Source: Apostichopus japonicus (taxonomy: Eukaryota; Echinodermata; Holothuroidea; Aspidochirotida; Stichopodidae). Taken from it: a DNA stretch of 64,000 bases. Below, piece by piece: positions 61,169 to 64,000 of the stretch. The DNA is taken from NCBI RefSeq assembly GCF_037975245.1, contig NC_092568.1, positions 10,379,501-10,443,500 on the forward strand, written 5' to 3'. The stretch's first letter is position 1, and each line of letters opens with the position of its first letter. The notes below the pieces were generated by a model that worked only from the letters and a program-made list of their open reading frames with translations, did no database searches and had not been told where the DNA came from. The position numbers were made by a program, and so were the translations under genes.

Positions 61169-62663
61169 ATGAACTATATATAGTAATATAATAATAATAT
61201 GAACTATAGTAATATATGTAACACATGTTAAGAAATGATAACATACATCAGTTTTAACTGATTGTCATGCAGGTATTCACTTTTACCAGGTTTTACTAAT
61301 CAAGTCATGAGAAATCGGGTGGATGTTATTATTATAAACTAAAGTTCTTCATGTTTCTCTCAGTTTGAAGAAGTTCAGATTCCACGGTAGCCGAATAGGC
61401 TTTTAAAATCCTAGTGGTTTTTGTGGTAAATTAACAGTTTAAAATTCCTTTAAAATACAAATATACGGTAAAATGATATTGTTAATACTTCCATGGATGA
61501 TAAGTTATTGTCATAACATATAGGTTCCTCCTATTATTATTGTTAGAAAAATAGTAATCCGACTGTTTCTCTCAGTTTGAAGGATTTTAGACTCCACCGT
61601 AGCCGTAGAAGTCGATGATAAAACGTAAGACGTATTTGTAATCTGGAACGAGTTGGTAAAACTGAATGTTTTGTCTCAAATTAACACTTATAAAAGGCTA
61701 TAGCCTTGTGGTTTCATTAATTTTCGATTGGAAGTAACAAAAATTTCAAATTTCTTGAAACATACAAATCTATGGCAAAGTGATGTTGTAAATACATCCA
61801 TGAATATGTTATTGTCATAAAACAAGCTATTAGTACTAGTAGTAGAATATAATGTCTGATTGTTTTTCTCACATCGAAGGATTAGACTCCACAGTAGCCG
61901 GTTATAAGTCAGAGATGAACGTGTGAATATTTTCGTAAAACTTCATTTTTTGCCTCATGCATGCATGTTAACCCTTTTGTAGGGCTATATCAGGCGCGTA
62001 TCCAGGATTTTCTAACCCGGGGGGCGCGAATTACTATCTAAGCGGAGCGCCACCATCGGTTGGCGCGGAGCGTACAAGAACATTTTTGGTTTTGATACCC
62101 CCAGATCACCGGAAATGGCACTTCTCGGGCTTGAAAATGAGCAACCAGATGTACACTTTTGCCTGAGAAGCAAGTATTTCCCAAAAGTTTTTTCCATCCA
62201 TAACCTTTTTGAAGATTGTCACCAGTCACACATCATGTTCGACCTGATTGCATGTCCTATGGATCATTGCTTTTGTAGGTTATTCTACGTCACGGCCCAC
62301 AATATCCGAAAGCCCCACCTTTCAAGGTTTTAAGCCCATTACTTGTTGAGAATTTGAAAATTGACTTTTCTCGTGAATAAAATCACTTGAAAACATACCC
62401 ATAATGTTGCACAAAATTCAATCTATAGACAACCAATATAGAAAAACCTCCTTGAGCCCCTAACAGACAGGTCCAAATTGAACGAGTAGAGGAAAGTATG
62501 ATGACGAATGTTGGTGAGGAAATTTTCGAAAATTCCGACACAGTTAATTTATTGGTGTAGAAATATTAAACCTCTTATAATGGCTTTTACAAAACTTGGT
62601 TGAAGGAACAGAAAAATAGCAGATATTTCCGATATCAGGTATATCGAAACCGAACACTTCACT

Positions 62664-63083
62664 CATAGGCGTCGGTCCCGTAGGAGGCGGGGGCTGCAGC
62701 CCCCCCCCCATTTTTTTCGGGCACCTACTGAAAGTAAAATAAATAGCAATGAATAGCTTAAAATGATCTCCTTGGTAATTGAAATAAAGTTGTAAGCTTG
62801 GCCGACATTACTACTGTAAAAGAGAGTTTTGACATTGCATGGATCTGTATGGTTTTACTCCATCTACATAAGACATTTGGTTGTTTAGATGGGCATCCGG
62901 CGGTATACTGTGCAACTTTGACGGACCGTGCGGTACACGATGCCATACAATGTAATGAGCGATCTTGCCTATATGATATTGGCATCGACATGTTGAATGC
63001 GCGCTTTGCGCGCGAAAAATTTTGGCTTTTTTTTCGGGCAAGTCATTACAGCCCCCAAATCCAATCTGGCTCCTACGCCTTTG
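62664..63083 (+). mobile_element. hAT-like MITE (family A), 420 bp, nested
   Basis: Left end CATAGGCGTCGG, then GTAGGAGGCGGGGGCTGCAG; right end GGCTCCTACGCCTTTG. Flanks ACTTCACT and ACTACACA agree at 6 of 8. It shares TTTTTTCGGGCACCTACTGAA, GCGCGCTTTGCGCGCG and TTTTTCGGGCAAGTC with the copies at 3211 and 9055, but its middle differs. Confidence 0.82.
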
Positions 63084-63621
63084 ACTACACACATTGACAG
63101 TTTTTGAGGCTGTTCATTGTGGAACATGCATTTCAATGCTCATTTGATATGATGTTATATCTGCTCCTTGCTTTACAAATTCGAACAGGCGTGTAGCGAG
63201 TAATTGCCAAGGGAGGGCGAAGCCTGTAGGCAAACTATCTAAGCGAAGCGCCACCACGAGTTGGCGCGAAGCGTACAAGAAAAATTTTGGCCGAAAATGC
63301 CTCCCAGATCGCTGGAAATGACACTTCCCAGGCCTTGTAAGTTGAATCTAAGCATTGTCTATTTTGAAATTACTAGCGATGTCATAAAGAAAATTTGCTC
63401 GGGGGGGGGGGCGCTCGCCCCCTTCCCGAAATGCGTTATGTTCCCCGACGACTCGGTCGAGTTCAAGTACATTAGTGAGAGAGGAAAAACGGAAACGTCA
63501 AAAATGGAGTTGTCGGGGTAAGGGGTAGGGTGAGGCGCACACCCCCTCCGTAATCCTTGATCTGTCACTGGCTACCCTGTGTATCTAATAGGGATCTTTC
63601 TCTTCCCGAGGTCTTGGCTAT

Positions 63622-63749
63622 CTTCTACTCCCTCCTTTTCTCCTTTTTCTCTCTTTTTTCTTTTTCTTTTCCCTTCCTTCCTCTCCTCCTTTTCTTTTTC
63701 CCCTCCTTTTCCCTTTTTTCTTCTCTTTTTTTCTCTCCTCTTTTCCTTA
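63622..63749 (+). repeat. Polypyrimidine tract
   Basis: About 130 bp of nearly pure C and T on the plus strand. Lys/Arg/Glu-rich and Phe/Ser-rich frames here are artefacts. Such tracts can adopt triplex structures, but nothing here shows a function. Confidence 0.9.
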
Positions 63750-64000
63750 CCCGGGGGGCGCGCGCCCCCAACGCCCCCCTGGATACGCACCTGTATATAG
63801 CGTTTTGCTTTTATTCATTAAACCTCTCTAAACTTACGAATTTATGGTAAAGTGATGTTGTTAATACATCCACGGATATGTTATTGTCATAACATAGGTT
63901 CCACCTTAAAACATGCTATTATCATTTATTGTTGTAAACTTAATTTCTGACTGTTTATCTCAGTTTTGAAGGATTTTAGACTCCACCTTAGCCGTGTAGA

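Larger units (their letters stand above)
61991..63793 (+). mobile_element. DNA transposon inserted in the tandem array, 1803 bp, carrying other elements
   Basis: Inverted ends CAGGCGCGTATCCAGG and, reversed, CAGGTGCGTATCCAGG. Flanks read GGCTATAT and TATATAGC, consistent with a short TATAT duplication rather than a clear 8-bp one. It holds two copies of the 'CTAAGCGGAGCGCCACC'-type module (about 62,038 and 63,238), a family A MITE (62664-63083), an unmatched hAT-like right end near 63,569, and a pyrimidine tract. No transposase frame is visible. Confidence 0.75.
61361..64000 (+). repeat. Tandem array with units about 212-297 bp, interrupted by a transposon
   Basis: The landmark CAGTTTGAAG...TTAGACTCCAC-GTAGCC begins at 61361, 61573, 61870 and 63961. 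Each unit also has a TATGGTAAAGTGATGTTGTT-like segment and a TTATTGTCATAACAT segment. Removing the 1803-bp insertion at 61991-63793 makes the third spacing about 288 bp. The array continues past the window end. Confidence 0.85.

Noticed and set aside
63188-63569. Further hAT element starting CAGGCGTGTAGCG and ending GATCTGTCACTG
   Set aside because: The two ends do not match each other and the flanks show no duplication; they probably belong to different disrupted elements.

Overview
The window is animal nuclear DNA. It has spliced genes with GT-AG introns, a Pol III tRNA gene, tRNA-derived SINEs, a non-LTR retrotransposon fragment and many short DNA transposons. Gene content (a Dispatched homologue in few exons, a DHHC-type palmitoyltransferase, a HEAT-repeat protein) and the compact AT-rich introns fit an invertebrate deuterostome. 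An echinoderm such as a sea cucumber is my best guess, but that is inference, not a species call.

Layout. 1-7 kb: a two-exon minus-strand gene for a small secreted peptide precursor (1200-2759), bracketed by a dispersed repeat (195-570 and 6594-6978). It is followed by a duplicated block of about 1.2 kb (3047-4293 and 5268-6290). 7-20 kb: no gene recognised. This stretch holds microsatellites, SINEs, TTAA-flanked MITE fragments, a hAT-like element with another inside it (8813-9599), a three-level nest of hAT-like elements (11849-13942) and a diverged tandem array (18451-19330). 22.5-23.4 kb: a minus-strand ZDHHC24-like palmitoyltransferase in one coding exon. 27.5-43.0 kb: a plus-strand gene of 16 coding exons for a 676-residue HEAT-repeat protein, its introns full of repeats. 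43-50 kb: two hAT MITEs with exact 8-bp target duplications, a tRNA-Ser(GCT) and the 3' end of a dead LINE. 50.0-55.3 kb: the Dispatched gene, four coding exons giving 1136 residues. 56-64 kb: mostly empty flank, another probable MITE, a SINE, and a tandem array of roughly 210-300 bp units split by a 1.8 kb transposon.

The genes do not form a pathway. Dispatched acts in release of lipid-modified Hedgehog and the DHHC protein belongs to a protein S-acylation family, but their proximity need not mean anything. The most novel item is the small peptide precursor. Its two exons join in frame to give a signal peptide, then two modules of an acidic spacer ending ELTPEE, a basic residue, and a Trp-containing cationic segment. 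This is the architecture of a processed antimicrobial-like or neuropeptide-like precursor. The second theme is the transposon record: at least nine short elements with hAT-type 8-bp target duplications, exact or slightly decayed, several nested, one with its empty site preserved in a neighbouring duplicate.
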